Part shown: positions 16,295-25,151 of the stretch, in pieces | Position numbering within the stretch: the first letter of the stretch is position 1 | How the letters are laid out: each line of letters starts with the position of its first letter | Origin: Kribbella sp. VKM Ac-2568 | Lineage (GTDB): Bacteria; Actinomycetota; Actinomycetes; Propionibacteriales; Kribbellaceae | Assembly (NCBI RefSeq): GCF_004345365.1 | Contig: NZ_SLVF01000007.1 | Span: 248,001-312,000, forward strand | Direction: 5' to 3' | DNA: 64,000 nucleotides | Program-made: the position numbers and the translations under genes | Notes under the pieces: generated by a model | Told to the model about the DNA's origin: nothing | What the model saw: only the letters and a program-made list of their open reading frames with translations | The model's database searches: none

Positions 16295-17017
16295 TTACGG
16301 GGTTAGGACTTCGAAGGCGGCTGCGTAGGTGGTGCCTAGGCGGGTGCCGGCGGCGCGGGAGATGCCTTCGAGGAATTCGCTCGGGTCGAAGTGGGGCCAG
16401 TTGAGGCCTTCTATGTAGGCCTTGTGGGCCTTCAGCGACTGGACGCCCAGGTCGAAGGTGTCGGTGGTGTCGACGGCGTGCCGGGAATGTGGGGAGCCGC
16501 CGGCCCAGACCTGGCGTACTCCGTTCCAGCGTTCGCCGTCGCCCTCGAAGATCCAGCGGTTCGCTGCGTCGCGGACCGCGTCGAGGGTGGCGCGGCCGGT
16601 GTTGATGTGGTCCGCCTGGTTCAGCGTCGCGTTGCCGTCCCAGGTGTCGCGGAAGTTGTTCGTGATGACGATCTCCGGCTGGTGCCGCCGCACCGCACCC
16701 GCGATCAGCCGGCGCAGTTCCACGCCGTACTCGATGGTGCCGTCGGGTTGTCCGAGGAACTCGACCACAGGGACTCCGACGATCCGGGCCGACTCGATCT
16801 GCTCGGCCTCGCGCAGCGGGCCGCACTCGGCCGGCGGGATGCCGTCGATGCCCGCCTCGCCGGAGGTGAGCAGGCAGTAGACGATCTCCTTGCCCTGCGC
16901 GGTCCAGCGGGCGATTCCGGCGGCGGCGCCGAACTCCAGGTCATCGGGGTGCGCCACGACGGCCAGGGCCTTGGTCCAGTCCTCGGGCAGCGCTTCCAGC
17001 GGCTCAGGTGCAGTCAT
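16295..17017 (-). CDS. PIG-L/LmbE-family deacetylase
   Basis: A 240-residue protein with the Zn-binding AHPDDLEFGAAAG motif (residues about 22-34) and a second element NQADHINTGRATLDAV supplying the third His. Family members remove acetyl groups from GlcNAc-containing substrates (MshB, BshB, mycothiol conjugate amidase, antibiotic intermediates). There is no signal peptide, so it is cytoplasmic. It starts 9 bases after the lactone oxidase gene, in the same operon as a racemase-fold enzyme. This context suggests catabolism of an amino-sugar or N-acylated compound rather than mycothiol synthesis, but the substrate is not shown. Confidence 0.88.
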   Translation of the reverse strand: MTAPEPLEALPEDWTKALAVVAHPDDLEFGAAAGIARWTAQGKEIVYCLLTSGEAGIDGIPPAECGPLREAEQIESARIVGVPVVEFLGQPDGTIEYGVELRRLIAGAVRRHQPEIVITNNFRDTWDGNATLNQADHINTGRATLDAVRDAANRWIFEGDGERWNGVRQVWAGGSPHSRHAVDTTDTFDLGVQSLKAHKAYIEGLNWPHFDPSEFLEGISRAAGTRLGTTYAAAFEVLTP

Positions 17018-17026
17018 GCCCGAAGG

Positions 17027-18328
17027 CTAAGCCCCGAACACCTGCCGTGTGTACGGATTACCGAAGACCCGCTGCGGGTCGAGCCGGTCCCGGACCGCGA
17101 GGAAGTCGTCGAACCGCGGATACCGCTCGCGGAGTTGCTCCGCGCCGAGCTTGTGCAGCTTGCCCCAGTGCGGCCGGGCGCCGAAGGGCGCGACAATCTG
17201 CTCGAACGCGTCGAAGTACTTGTCGTGCGGGAGCCGGTGGTACTGATGGATCGCCACGTACGCCGTGTCGCGCCCGTAGGCGGTGGACAGCCAGATGTCG
17301 TCGGCGGCGGCCACCCGCACCTCGATCGGGAACGGGATCCGCTCGCCCGACCGGTCGATCCAGGCCCGCAACTGCCGCACCACCTCGACCACGTGCTCCC
17401 GCGGTACGGCGTACTCCGACTCGCGGAACACCACGTTCCGTTCGGAGCAGAACACCTTGTACGACGAGTCGACGTACTCGCGGGCCGACAACGCCCGGGA
17501 GGCGAGCCGGTTGATCCGCCGCACCAGCCCGGGTCGCCGTACGGACAGGCGGTTGGTCAGCTCGAAGACCCGGTTGGACAGGAGTTCGTCGTCGACCCAG
17601 CCGCGGATCCGGCCGACCGGGGACGGGCCGACGCCGGGCGCGACCCGGTTGTTCCGCTTGGTCAGCGCGATCTCGGTGTGCGGGAACCAGTAGAACTCGA
17701 AGTGGTCGTTGCCGTCGGCAAGTTCATTGAAACCGGTGAGCACCTCGCCGAGCGGCAGCGGCATCTCCTGCGCGCGAAGCAGGAAGGCAGGTACGGTCTG
17801 CAGCGTCAGCGCGGTGATCACGCCGAGCGCGCCGACCGACACCCGGGCGGCGTTGAAGACGTCGGCGTTCTCCTCGGCCGAGCAGTTCAGCACCGAGCCA
17901 TCGGCGGTGACGAGCTCGAGCCCGACGATCTGGGTGGCGAGTCCGCCGAGCTTGGCGCCGGTGCCGTGGGTGCCGGTGGAGATCGCCCCGGAGATGGTCT
18001 GCTTGTCGATGTCGCCCAGGTTCGCCATCGCCAGGTCGAATGACGTCAGGCCGGCGTTGAGCTTGGCGAGGCCGGTGCCCGCACCGAGGGTCACCTTGCC
18101 GGAGACCGAGTCGGCAGAGGTGATCGAGGCGAGCCGGTCGAGCCGGACCATCACCTGCTCGGGCACCGAGCATCCGGTGAACGAGTGGCCGGCGCCGACC
18201 GCCTTCAGCCGTTTCCCCTGCTCCGCGGCGACTTTGACCGCTGCCGCGACCTCGTCCACGGACGACGGCCGCAGGACCTCCAGCCCGGTCGCCGACTCGG
18301 TGCCGGCCCAGTTGCGCCAGGTGCTCAT
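17027..18328 (-). CDS. FAD-linked sugar-1,4-lactone oxidase (ALO family)
   Basis: A 433-residue vanillyl-alcohol-oxidase-fold flavoprotein. The PP-loop GAGHSFTG near residue 45 carries the His that binds FAD covalently in gulonolactone/arabinonolactone oxidases. STGTHGTG and SVGALGVIT are further FAD contacts. The C-terminus has the ALO signature GARPHWGKLH. It would oxidise an aldonolactone or polyol using O2. It overlaps the upstream racemase-fold gene by ATGA and is 9 bases from the PIG-L gene. A paralogue sits at 54074-55309. Confidence 0.85.
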   Translation of the reverse strand: MSTWRNWAGTESATGLEVLRPSSVDEVAAAVKVAAEQGKRLKAVGAGHSFTGCSVPEQVMVRLDRLASITSADSVSGKVTLGAGTGLAKLNAGLTSFDLAMANLGDIDKQTISGAISTGTHGTGAKLGGLATQIVGLELVTADGSVLNCSAEENADVFNAARVSVGALGVITALTLQTVPAFLLRAQEMPLPLGEVLTGFNELADGNDHFEFYWFPHTEIALTKRNNRVAPGVGPSPVGRIRGWVDDELLSNRVFELTNRLSVRRPGLVRRINRLASRALSAREYVDSSYKVFCSERNVVFRESEYAVPREHVVEVVRQLRAWIDRSGERIPFPIEVRVAAADDIWLSTAYGRDTAYVAIHQYHRLPHDKYFDAFEQIVAPFGARPHWGKLHKLGAEQLRERYPRFDDFLAVRDRLDPQRVFGNPYTRQVFGA

Positions 18329-19479
18329 CCGAAGTTCTTCCCCTCACCCCGGTACGTTACGAGCTCGGTCAGTTCGTCGCCGTCGATCGCCTGCAGACGA
18401 TCGAATCGTTCCAGCATCTCGCCCGCTTTGGCATAGCGCATCCACACTCGATCGCCGATCCGCAGTCCCCGCGCGTTCTCGCCCTGCACCGGAGTCTGGA
18501 CCTCGCCCGCGCCCTCGGTGCCGAGCAGCTTCAGCCCGAGCGGCCAGGTGGGCGAAGGCAGCCGCGACTTCTTGGCCGGTCCGGAGGCGATGTACCCGCC
18601 GCCGTACAGGGTGGCGATCCGCGGCGTCGGGCGGCGAACCACCCCGAGCGCGTAGGCGACCGCGTGCTCCGGCTGGAAGACGTCGTACTTGTCGAAGAGA
18701 GTAGGGCCGTAGAGACCCGAGCCCGCGGTGACCTCGGTGACGGCCGGGTCGGCGCTGCTGACCTCGATGCTGCCGGTGCCTCCGCTGTTGACCAGCCGCA
18801 GCGGCGCCACCTGCTTGAGGGCATCGACGACCGCGCCGCGGCGGTCCGACAGCTCGGAGGCGGACAACCGCTTCACCAGGCGAATCGCCGGCGAGGTGTC
18901 CGGCAGGCCCGCGATCTGCGCCTCGTAGAACATCACGCCGACCAGTTCGAACGCGTTGTCCGCGACCACCCGGCGGGCGAGGGCGAGCACTTGCTCCGGG
19001 GTCCGCAGCGGCGAGCGGCGAACGCCGAGGTGCTGGCCGAGGATCCGCAGCGAGGCGTCCACGTCGAGGCAGACCCGGATCCGCTCGCCTCCTCCGGTCG
19101 CCGCCTTGATCAGCGCGAGTTGCTCGTAGTCGTCGATCATCAAGGTGATCCGCGCGGCCGCTTCCGCGTCCGCGGCGAGCTCGCGCAGGGCCCCGCGGTG
19201 CACGGTCGGGTAGCCCATCAGGATGTCGTCGACCCCGTTGCGCGCGAGCCAGAGCGCCTCGGGCAGCGAGTAGCCCATCACTCCGTGGAAGCCGGGCCGG
19301 TCGAGCGCGGCCGTGATCAGCGCACGGCAGCGCACCGACTTCGACGCGACCCGGATCGGCGTCCCTCCGGCGCGACGCACGAGATCGTCCGCGTTCCGCC
19401 GGAAGGCCGCCAGGTCGACCACCGCGTACGGCGGCTCGAGGTCAGCCGTCAGCCGCTCATACCTGTCGAAGTCACCCAT
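18325..19479 (-). CDS. PLP-dependent amino acid deaminase/aldolase (alanine-racemase fold, DSD1-like)
   Basis: A 384-residue protein with the fold-type III PLP barrel at its N-terminus: YAVVDLAAFRRNADDLVRRA followed by VASKSVRC, the Lys that should bind PLP. VNSGGTGSIE and TAGSGLYGPTLFD match the phosphate-binding end of D-threonine aldolase/D-serine dehydratase relatives. First gene of an operon with a lactone oxidase and a PIG-L deacetylase. Upstream, the word TACTGAAAGGTAGTA (about 19504-19518) is a weak dyad that might bind a regulator. I infer D-amino-acid or hydroxy-amino-acid breakdown; the substrate is unproven. Confidence 0.82.
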   Translation of the reverse strand: MGDFDRYERLTADLEPPYAVVDLAAFRRNADDLVRRAGGTPIRVASKSVRCRALITAALDRPGFHGVMGYSLPEALWLARNGVDDILMGYPTVHRGALRELAADAEAAARITLMIDDYEQLALIKAATGGGERIRVCLDVDASLRILGQHLGVRRSPLRTPEQVLALARRVVADNAFELVGVMFYEAQIAGLPDTSPAIRLVKRLSASELSDRRGAVVDALKQVAPLRLVNSGGTGSIEVSSADPAVTEVTAGSGLYGPTLFDKYDVFQPEHAVAYALGVVRRPTPRIATLYGGGYIASGPAKKSRLPSPTWPLGLKLLGTEGAGEVQTPVQGENARGLRIGDRVWMRYAKAGEMLERFDRLQAIDGDELTELVTYRGEGKNFG

Positions 19480-19522
19480 GTCAGGAGTTTAAGGGCAACA
19501 AATACTGAAAGGTAGTACATTT

Positions 19523-20293
19523 TTACGGCGAATCGACCACAGCCCGAAGTTCCGGTACGACGCTCCGCGCCCAGGCGGTCTCGCCGGCAGGCGCGGCCGA
19601 TTCCGCCGCCAGCAAGGCCACCGTGGCCCCCTGAACCACCGAGACCTCCACGAACGCTTCGGCCCCGGCGTACCGGCGTACCGATGCAGCGGCCGTGTCC
19701 TCGGACCACAGACTCTGTACTGCGAGTTGGGCGTTGGCGTCGTTCCCACAGGCGGTCATGCGTGCCTGGTAACCGCGGTAGTAGGTAGTGGCCTTGTCCG
19801 CGTCTCCGAAGCGAAGCACCAGCGCAGTGGCGGGTGTGGCGCGACTGGTGCGATAAGAACCCTGCAGAGCGTGCTGCGGGACAGGCAGCGAGTCCTTCGG
19901 CAGTTGCTTGGCGCAACCGATGGGCAGCGCCTCGAACGCGGCCTGGTGAGCCTCACGGCGACGCGTCCAGGTTTCGTTGCCCTGGAACCCCGCCTCGGCT
20001 CCACCGGGATCCGTGTAGGTCTTCCAACCGGCACCGAGCTTCGCCGCGGCCGGCAGGTTCTTGGCCGACACCGGACCGGCCGCGGCGGGTGGAGGTGCCG
20101 TGGCCTGCTCCGGAATCTGCGGAGGCTCGGCAGCATCCGTGGGCTTGGCCGTGCTCAGGGTGATCGTCGGAACGGGCACCGTTCCACCTGCGTTGGCCGG
20201 GGGCGCGGGAGTGGGCGCAGCAGCGGGCTTCTCGGAACTGCTGCAACCCACCAGCAGTCCGAGAACAGCCACGGCCGCTACTGCGAGCCTCAC
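19523..20293 (-). CDS. Secreted lipoprotein, sensor-domain-like
   Basis: A 256-residue protein with a signal peptide ending in the lipobox LVGC (Cys17). A low-complexity Pro/Ala/Thr linker follows to about residue 75, then a globular domain with two Cys (GCAKQL, TACGND) likely disulphide-bonded. The pattern FGDADKATTYYRGYQARMTAC resembles the extracellular sensor domains of actinobacterial PknH-type kinases. Its start overlaps the stop of the M15 peptidase by 4 bases, so it is made together with a cell-wall enzyme. Role unknown. Confidence 0.7.
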   Translation of the reverse strand: MRLAVAAVAVLGLLVGCSSSEKPAAAPTPAPPANAGGTVPVPTITLSTAKPTDAAEPPQIPEQATAPPPAAAGPVSAKNLPAAAKLGAGWKTYTDPGGAEAGFQGNETWTRRREAHQAAFEALPIGCAKQLPKDSLPVPQHALQGSYRTSRATPATALVLRFGDADKATTYYRGYQARMTACGNDANAQLAVQSLWSEDTAAASVRRYAGAEAFVEVSVVQGATVALLAAESAAPAGETAWARSVVPELRAVVDSP

Positions 20294-21696
20294 TTCGGCT
20301 CGAAGTGCTGGTAGTCGGGCTTGCTCCAGCCGGCACCCCAGAAGAAGCCCAGGCTGCGCAGTGAGCGGGTCGGCGTACTGGTGCTGAAGAGCATGCCGGG
20401 ACGGGACACGCTGCGGTTGCGATAGGCCAGGCCGTTCGACGGGTACCAGACGTTGTTCGCCGCGAGGTACGGGTTCTCGACCGTGTTGATGTCGATCGCG
20501 AAGCCGTAGGAGTGCGGCGACAGGGCATACGGGTTGCCTGTCACCTGGCGGCAGTTGAAGACCGAGGTGTTGTCCGCCGCCATCGCCCGGATGTCGCTGC
20601 CGTCGAAGACGTCGACGCGCTGCATCCGCCGGATCGGGAACTTCGCGTTGAAGGAGGCGGTCCAGACGGAGATCATCTTCGCCACCGCGGCGTCGCGGAC
20701 GATCAGTTCACCACGGTGAACGACGTGGTCGAAGCCCCAGTAGTTCACCAGGAGCCGACGCAGCGAGGACGGCCGGACCGGGCAGCCCGCGCGATAGGTC
20801 TTCGACACGAGCCCCGTGGTCACCGCGAAGACCCTCGCGTTCACCAGCGCCTTGATCGTGATCACCGCGTACGCCGACGCCTCGACCGAGGCGGCCCCCA
20901 CTCCGAGGGTGATCACCCGGACGGTCTTGGTCGTCGGCAGGTTGTCCGGGACCGGCACGGCGAAGGTCCCGTTGGGGGCGATCCACGCGCTCGTCAGGGT
21001 CCGCCACCCACTGCCGTACCGGTCCTGCAGGCCGACGAGTCTCTTGCCGGGCTCGGCCGGGGTCAGCCGGCCCGTCATCTTCACGCCGGACACGACGACG
21101 TACGACGCGGCCGGCTTGTTCATCACCAGGGTGCGGTTGAGCACGGTGACGGTGCGGTCGGGTGAGCCGCCGTTCGAGCTGGGGAAGAGGACGCCGACGT
21201 TGGCCCGGAAGAGGTTCTTCGACGGGTTCGGCGAGATGTAGACGAACTTGTAGGCCCCACCGGTGGTCGAGCGGGTGCGAGAGCGCATCACCCAGGTCGT
21301 GCCGACCTTCTCCCACAGGGTCAGGTAGAGACCGTTGTAGCCGTTGAGCACCTTGCCGGTGAAGGTGATCGGCCGGTCCTCCCACGCTGCCGCCGGCTGG
21401 TTCAGCGTCAGCGCATACGGCACCGCGGTCGGCGTCGGTGGCGGCGTCGTCGGCGGCGGCGGGGTCGGAGGTGGCGTCGTCGGGTCGTCGGCGGCAGCGC
21501 CGGCGTCGGACTTGGTGACGGTCGCGGGAGGCGCGGTGGTCGGGTCGTCCGAGGCAGCGCCCGCCTCCGGCGACCCGGTGTCGATCGCGGCAGGTGTGTC
21601 TGTCGGCTCCGGGGACGCGGCGAGGGCCGCTCCCGGAACCAGTCCTAACAGCAGCGCTGCCGCTACAGCAGCCGAGCCGAGGCTACGAAACTTCAT
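20290..21696 (-). CDS. Secreted M15-family D-Ala-D-Ala carboxypeptidase-like peptidase
   Basis: A 468-residue exported protein. A signal peptide (about 1-27) is followed by an acidic Thr/Pro-rich linker with TTPPPTP repeats and two beta-rich Ig-like domains. The last 170 residues form an M15 peptidase. Zn ligands are visible in SPHSYGFAIDIN (His and Asp of SxHxxGxAxD) and in the C-terminal DYQHFE. It should trim peptidoglycan stem peptides outside the membrane. It is the first gene of a pair with the lipoprotein. A partial direct repeat in the linker (GAASDDPTT / GAAADDPTT) shows local sequence slippage. Confidence 0.85.
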   Translation of the reverse strand: MKFRSLGSAAVAAALLLGLVPGAALAASPEPTDTPAAIDTGSPEAGAASDDPTTAPPATVTKSDAGAAADDPTTPPPTPPPPTTPPPTPTAVPYALTLNQPAAAWEDRPITFTGKVLNGYNGLYLTLWEKVGTTWVMRSRTRSTTGGAYKFVYISPNPSKNLFRANVGVLFPSSNGGSPDRTVTVLNRTLVMNKPAASYVVVSGVKMTGRLTPAEPGKRLVGLQDRYGSGWRTLTSAWIAPNGTFAVPVPDNLPTTKTVRVITLGVGAASVEASAYAVITIKALVNARVFAVTTGLVSKTYRAGCPVRPSSLRRLLVNYWGFDHVVHRGELIVRDAAVAKMISVWTASFNAKFPIRRMQRVDVFDGSDIRAMAADNTSVFNCRQVTGNPYALSPHSYGFAIDINTVENPYLAANNVWYPSNGLAYRNRSVSRPGMLFSTSTPTRSLRSLGFFWGAGWSKPDYQHFEPK

Positions 21697-21795
21697 GGCC
21701 AGTCCTCTCCACCCCAGGAGAGCCCTTTTGGCACCCCTACTACCTACTAGAGGCAGTCACCAAGGAAGACGTCACACCGGCCCCGAAAGGTTCGC

Positions 21796-22905
21796 CTAGT
21801 CCTGCAGCCTTTTCACTGCTGCGTCCACCCGCTCGTCCGTACCGGTGAGAGCAATCCTGACGTGCCGGTCGCCCGCTGTTCCGTAGAACGCCCCCGGAGC
21901 GACCAGGATGCCTCGATCTGCCAGTGCTGCGACGGATCCGTACGCATCGTACGACGGGTGCTCGGCCCACAGGTAGAGCCCGCCCTGGGACAAGGTGATC
22001 GTCCAGCCGGCGTCGGTGAGTGCCTGTCGCAGGACCGAGCGGCGGCGCAGGTAGCGCTCGCGCTGCTCGTCGACGTGCGCGTCGTCCGCGAACGCGGCCG
22101 CCATCGCCGCCTGGATCGGTGACGGCACCATCAGCCCGGCGTGCTTGCGGACGGCCAGCAGTTCCGCGACCACCGCCTGGTCCCCGGCGACGAAACCGGC
22201 GCGGTAGCCGGCCAGGTTGGACCGCTTGGACAGCGAGTGCACCGCGAGCAGGTTGTCGAAGGAGCCGCCGCAGATGTCCGGGTGCAGCACCGACACCGGC
22301 TTCGCGTCCCAGCCGAACTCGGCGTAGCACTCGTCGCTGACCAGCAGTACGTCGTTGGCCCGGGCCCACTCGACGGCCGCGCGCAGGTCGTCTGCCGAGG
22401 TGATCTCGCCGGACGGGTTCCGCGGGGAGTTGAGGTAAGCCACCCGGACCGGACCACCGTCGTACTGCGTGGGATCGGCGACCGGGATGCTCGTCGCCCG
22501 GGCGAGCGCCGCGCCCGCCTCGTACGTCGGGTAGGCGAGATCCGGGATGAGCACGGTGTCGCCGGCGCCGATGCCGAGCAGTGTCGGCAGCAGCATGATC
22601 AGTTCCTTGGTGCCGATCACCGGGAGGATGCCATCCAGCGGATCCACGCCGGGCACCTCCAGGCGGCGGGCCAGCCAGTCGGCGGCTGCCTGCCGCACGA
22701 TCGACGTACCGATCGTGGTCGGGTACGACGGCGCGTCGGCCGCCTCGGCGAGCGCCTTCTTCACCAGGTCCGGCACCGGGTCGACAGGACTACCGATGGA
22801 CAGGTCGACGATGCCGTCGGGATGCGCGGCCGCCTTCTGCTTGAAGGGAGCGAGCTTGTCCCAGGGGAAGTCGGGCAGACGGCTGGAGGTGGTTGCGAAG
22901 GTCAC
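21796..22905 (-). CDS. dapC: Succinyldiaminopimelate transaminase, actinobacterial type
   Basis: A 369-residue fold-type I PLP aminotransferase. I place the start at GTG 22905 (VTFATTSSRLPDFPWDKL), 9 bases after GGAGAG. Longer in-frame versions add 65 Arg/Gly-rich residues that are the antisense of the next gene. Seen: VDLSIGSPVDPVP, substrate-loop YPTTIG, YLNSPRNPSGEI, SDECYAEFGW, and the PLP Lys in SLSKRSNLAGYRAGF. These are the hallmarks of DapC of the succinylase lysine/DAP pathway. It follows the alpha/beta hydrolase by 2 bases, an unusual setting because dapC is more often near fdxA or dapE. Confidence 0.88.
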   Translation of the reverse strand: MTFATTSSRLPDFPWDKLAPFKQKAAAHPDGIVDLSIGSPVDPVPDLVKKALAEAADAPSYPTTIGTSIVRQAAADWLARRLEVPGVDPLDGILPVIGTKELIMLLPTLLGIGAGDTVLIPDLAYPTYEAGAALARATSIPVADPTQYDGGPVRVAYLNSPRNPSGEITSADDLRAAVEWARANDVLLVSDECYAEFGWDAKPVSVLHPDICGGSFDNLLAVHSLSKRSNLAGYRAGFVAGDQAVVAELLAVRKHAGLMVPSPIQAAMAAAFADDAHVDEQRERYLRRRSVLRQALTDAGWTITLSQGGLYLWAEHPSYDAYGSVAALADRGILVAPGAFYGTAGDRHVRIALTGTDERVDAAVKRLQD

Positions 22906-22907
22906 CC

Positions 22908-23882
22908 CTACATTCTCTCCCGTACTGCGAACGCCCCGTCGGCGACCGCCCGTTCCCCGGACACCTGAGGGCCGTGACCGGCTCTGGCGTACGGGTGGGC
23001 CGCGGCGAGGAACCGCCGGGTGGACTCGACGACCTCCTTGTCCCAGAGCACCCGGTGATGGCCGAGCCCGTCGGTGAGCTGGACGGTTGCGCCCGGCCAC
23101 ACCTTGGCAGCCGCCAAGGTCCCCTGGTACGGCGTCTCGTGGTCGCCTCGGTCGTGGATCGCCAGCAGCGCGGGCAGTTCGCGGTCCTCGGCCAGAGCGT
23201 CGATCACCAGGTCCATCCGATAGCTCTCCATCGTGCCGAACTTGCGGGTGAACCGGCGCAGGAAGCTCGCGCGGACCCGCGGCCCGAACCCGAAGGCCGT
23301 CTGGAACATGTCGAGCGTGTGCACGAAGTCCGTGGCCGCCGCGAGGAACACCACCCGCCGGGGTGCGAACCCGCTCCGCAGCGCCAACGCGGTAGCCGCC
23401 GCGCCGAGCGAGTGAGCCACCACCCCGTACGCCGGACCCTGCGCGGCCACTACCGCCTGGAAGGCCTCCGCGAGCTCGGGGAGTGAGCTCCGGGTCGGGC
23501 CGTCCCGACCGGCGTCCGAAGCACCGTGGCTCGGGCCGTCGTACGTGACGACGCGGAAGCCCTCAGCGACCAGCGGCGGGATGTACGCGGCCAGCTGCAG
23601 ACCCCAGCCGCCCCAGCCGTGCACGAGGTAGACCGTCGGACCTTCACCCCAGGCCTGACCGCGCAACATTCCGCCCTGGAAAGGGACCTCGAAGGTTTCT
23701 GCCGCGGGGAGTTCGACGCGGAGCCGCCGCGCCTTCTCGGAGATCGGCGGGAAGCGGAACCAGGCGCGGTCCAGCAGTTCGGCCCCGACCCCGGGCGCGA
23801 TCTTCTCGAGGATGCGGAAGGCTCTGACTAAAGACCGACCGTTCGTGCTTTTCTTTGCCGCCACGGGGTGCTCCTCGTTCAC
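22908..23882 (-). CDS. Alpha/beta hydrolase
   Basis: A 324-residue protein with the oxyanion motif HGWGGWG, nucleophile elbow VVAHSLGAAA (GxSxG-type with A-H-S-L-G), acid IHDRGDHETPY, and His in GLGHHRVLWDKEVV. There is no signal peptide; a basic helical N-terminus of about 55 residues precedes the fold. It lies 26 bases behind a TetR regulator and 2 bases before dapC, so all three may share a transcript. Esterase or lipase activity is family-level inference. Confidence 0.85.
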   Translation of the reverse strand: MNEEHPVAAKKSTNGRSLVRAFRILEKIAPGVGAELLDRAWFRFPPISEKARRLRVELPAAETFEVPFQGGMLRGQAWGEGPTVYLVHGWGGWGLQLAAYIPPLVAEGFRVVTYDGPSHGASDAGRDGPTRSSLPELAEAFQAVVAAQGPAYGVVAHSLGAAATALALRSGFAPRRVVFLAAATDFVHTLDMFQTAFGFGPRVRASFLRRFTRKFGTMESYRMDLVIDALAEDRELPALLAIHDRGDHETPYQGTLAAAKVWPGATVQLTDGLGHHRVLWDKEVVESTRRFLAAAHPYARAGHGPQVSGERAVADGAFAVRERM

Positions 23883-23908
23883 AGGGGATTCAAGCTCAGT
23901 TCCGGGCT

Positions 23909-24514
23909 CTACTTCTTGGCCGCTCGGATCAGCGCCTCGAAAGCGGTGCGCGCCCGATCCTGGGCCTTCGGGTCAGCCAGCAGCCGGCTGGCGTGGTGGC
24001 AGGAGAGCAACACTCCCCTGATGTCGAACGCATACTGCTCGGGGTCGGCATCGGCGCGGAACTGGCCTTCGCTGATGCCGGTCCGGAAGACGGTGGCGAG
24101 CGTGTCCGCGTAGTCGAGCTCGACCTGGACCAAACGGTCGCGGACCGGGCCCGGCGGAGCGTCGTCCAGCTCGGCGGACACGCTGGCGAAGAAACAACCA
24201 CCAGGCAGGGAAAGGTCCCCACTGTCCCAGCGGAGCTTGCGGTCGAACAGTTCCCGCAGCCGCGGCTCCCCGCGAGGCGTCTTCAGGGCCGGCCGGATCA
24301 CCCGCTCGGCGAAGAGCTCGACGGCCCGGTCGATCACCGCGACCTGCAACTGCTCCTTGGACTTGAAGTGGGCGAACAGCCCGCTCTTCGACAGCCCGGT
24401 CCTCTCCGCGAGCAGACCGATGGTGAGGCCGTTCATCCCGACCAGGCTCACCTGCCGCGCGGCTTCGTCCAGCACCGCGGCTCGCGTCTCCTCACCCTTG
24501 CTCATACCAGCCAT
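23909..24514 (-). CDS. TetR-family transcriptional regulator
   Basis: A 201-residue protein with an N-terminal helix-turn-helix: EETRAAVLDEAARQVSLVGMNGLTIGLLAERTGLSKSGLFAHFKSKEQL. The second half is a TetR_C_16/AcrR-like ligand domain (FDRKLRWDSGDLSLPGGCFF). ATG 24505 (MSKGEE) is an alternative start 3 codons downstream. It probably controls itself and the adjacent hydrolase. The sequence before the start contains GAACGCTCGTGCTTTT, but no clean palindrome. Confidence 0.9.
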   Translation of the reverse strand: MAGMSKGEETRAAVLDEAARQVSLVGMNGLTIGLLAERTGLSKSGLFAHFKSKEQLQVAVIDRAVELFAERVIRPALKTPRGEPRLRELFDRKLRWDSGDLSLPGGCFFASVSAELDDAPPGPVRDRLVQVELDYADTLATVFRTGISEGQFRADADPEQYAFDIRGVLLSCHHASRLLADPKAQDRARTAFEALIRAAKK

Positions 24515-24616
24515 AAAAGCACGAGCGTTCTATTCGCGGCAAGAGAATTCCTGCCGGGCGACGGTCAGATCCGGTCAGTAGGGACCGGCGACGTCAGCAG
24601 AGACCGGCGCTTCAGG

Positions 24617-25042
24617 TCAGCAGGGGCCGGCGCTCGGATCGAGTTTCTGGTGGATGGCGGCGCCGATGGCCTTCAGTTGGGTCAATTGCTCGGGCGTAAG
24701 AGCGTCGATGACGTACTCGCGGACGGTGGCGACGTGGCCCGGCGCGGCGGCGACGACCTGGGCATAGCCGGCCGCCGTGAGGGTGGCGACCGTGATCCGG
24801 CCGTCCTCCTCGGAGGGACGACGCACCACGAACCCGCGCTTCTCGAGGCGCTTCACCACGTGCGACAACCGCGACAGCGAGCCATTCGCGAAGCCGGCCA
24901 GGTCGCTCATCCGGCGCGAATGCCCGGGCGACTCCGACAGGCCTGCCATCACCAGATACTCGAAGTGAGTCAGGTCGGAGTCGCGCTGCAACTGATAGTC
25001 GAGCGCACCCGGCAACTTGAACAGCAACGCGGCCAGCGCCAT
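24617..25042 (-). CDS. MarR-family regulator with N-terminus apparently out of frame
   Basis: The 141 residues from ATG 25042 contain a full MarR winged helix: YLVMAGLSESPGHSRRMSDLAGFANGSLSRLSHVVKRLEKRGFVVRRPSEEDGR. MarR homologues start about 12 residues earlier, and the matching sequence RWLEPAELEAW is present upstream in the same frame but without any start codon. An ATG at 25078-25080 would fit if one G were added after it. Either translation starts at 25042 on a shortened protein or a 1-base deletion has damaged the start. The likely role is repression of a nearby stress or efflux gene. Confidence 0.7.
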   Translation of the reverse strand: MALAALLFKLPGALDYQLQRDSDLTHFEYLVMAGLSESPGHSRRMSDLAGFANGSLSRLSHVVKRLEKRGFVVRRPSEEDGRITVATLTAAGYAQVVAAAPGHVATVREYVIDALTPEQLTQLKAIGAAIHQKLDPSAGPC

Positions 25043-25151
25043 CCAGGCCTCCAGTTCAGCAGGCTCCAGCCAGCGAACATCCTCGCCCGCCGGGCGAGGT
25101 TCCTCCCGCGGCAGACGAGATCTGCCGCGGCGGCTGCGTGCGTAGTACGGA

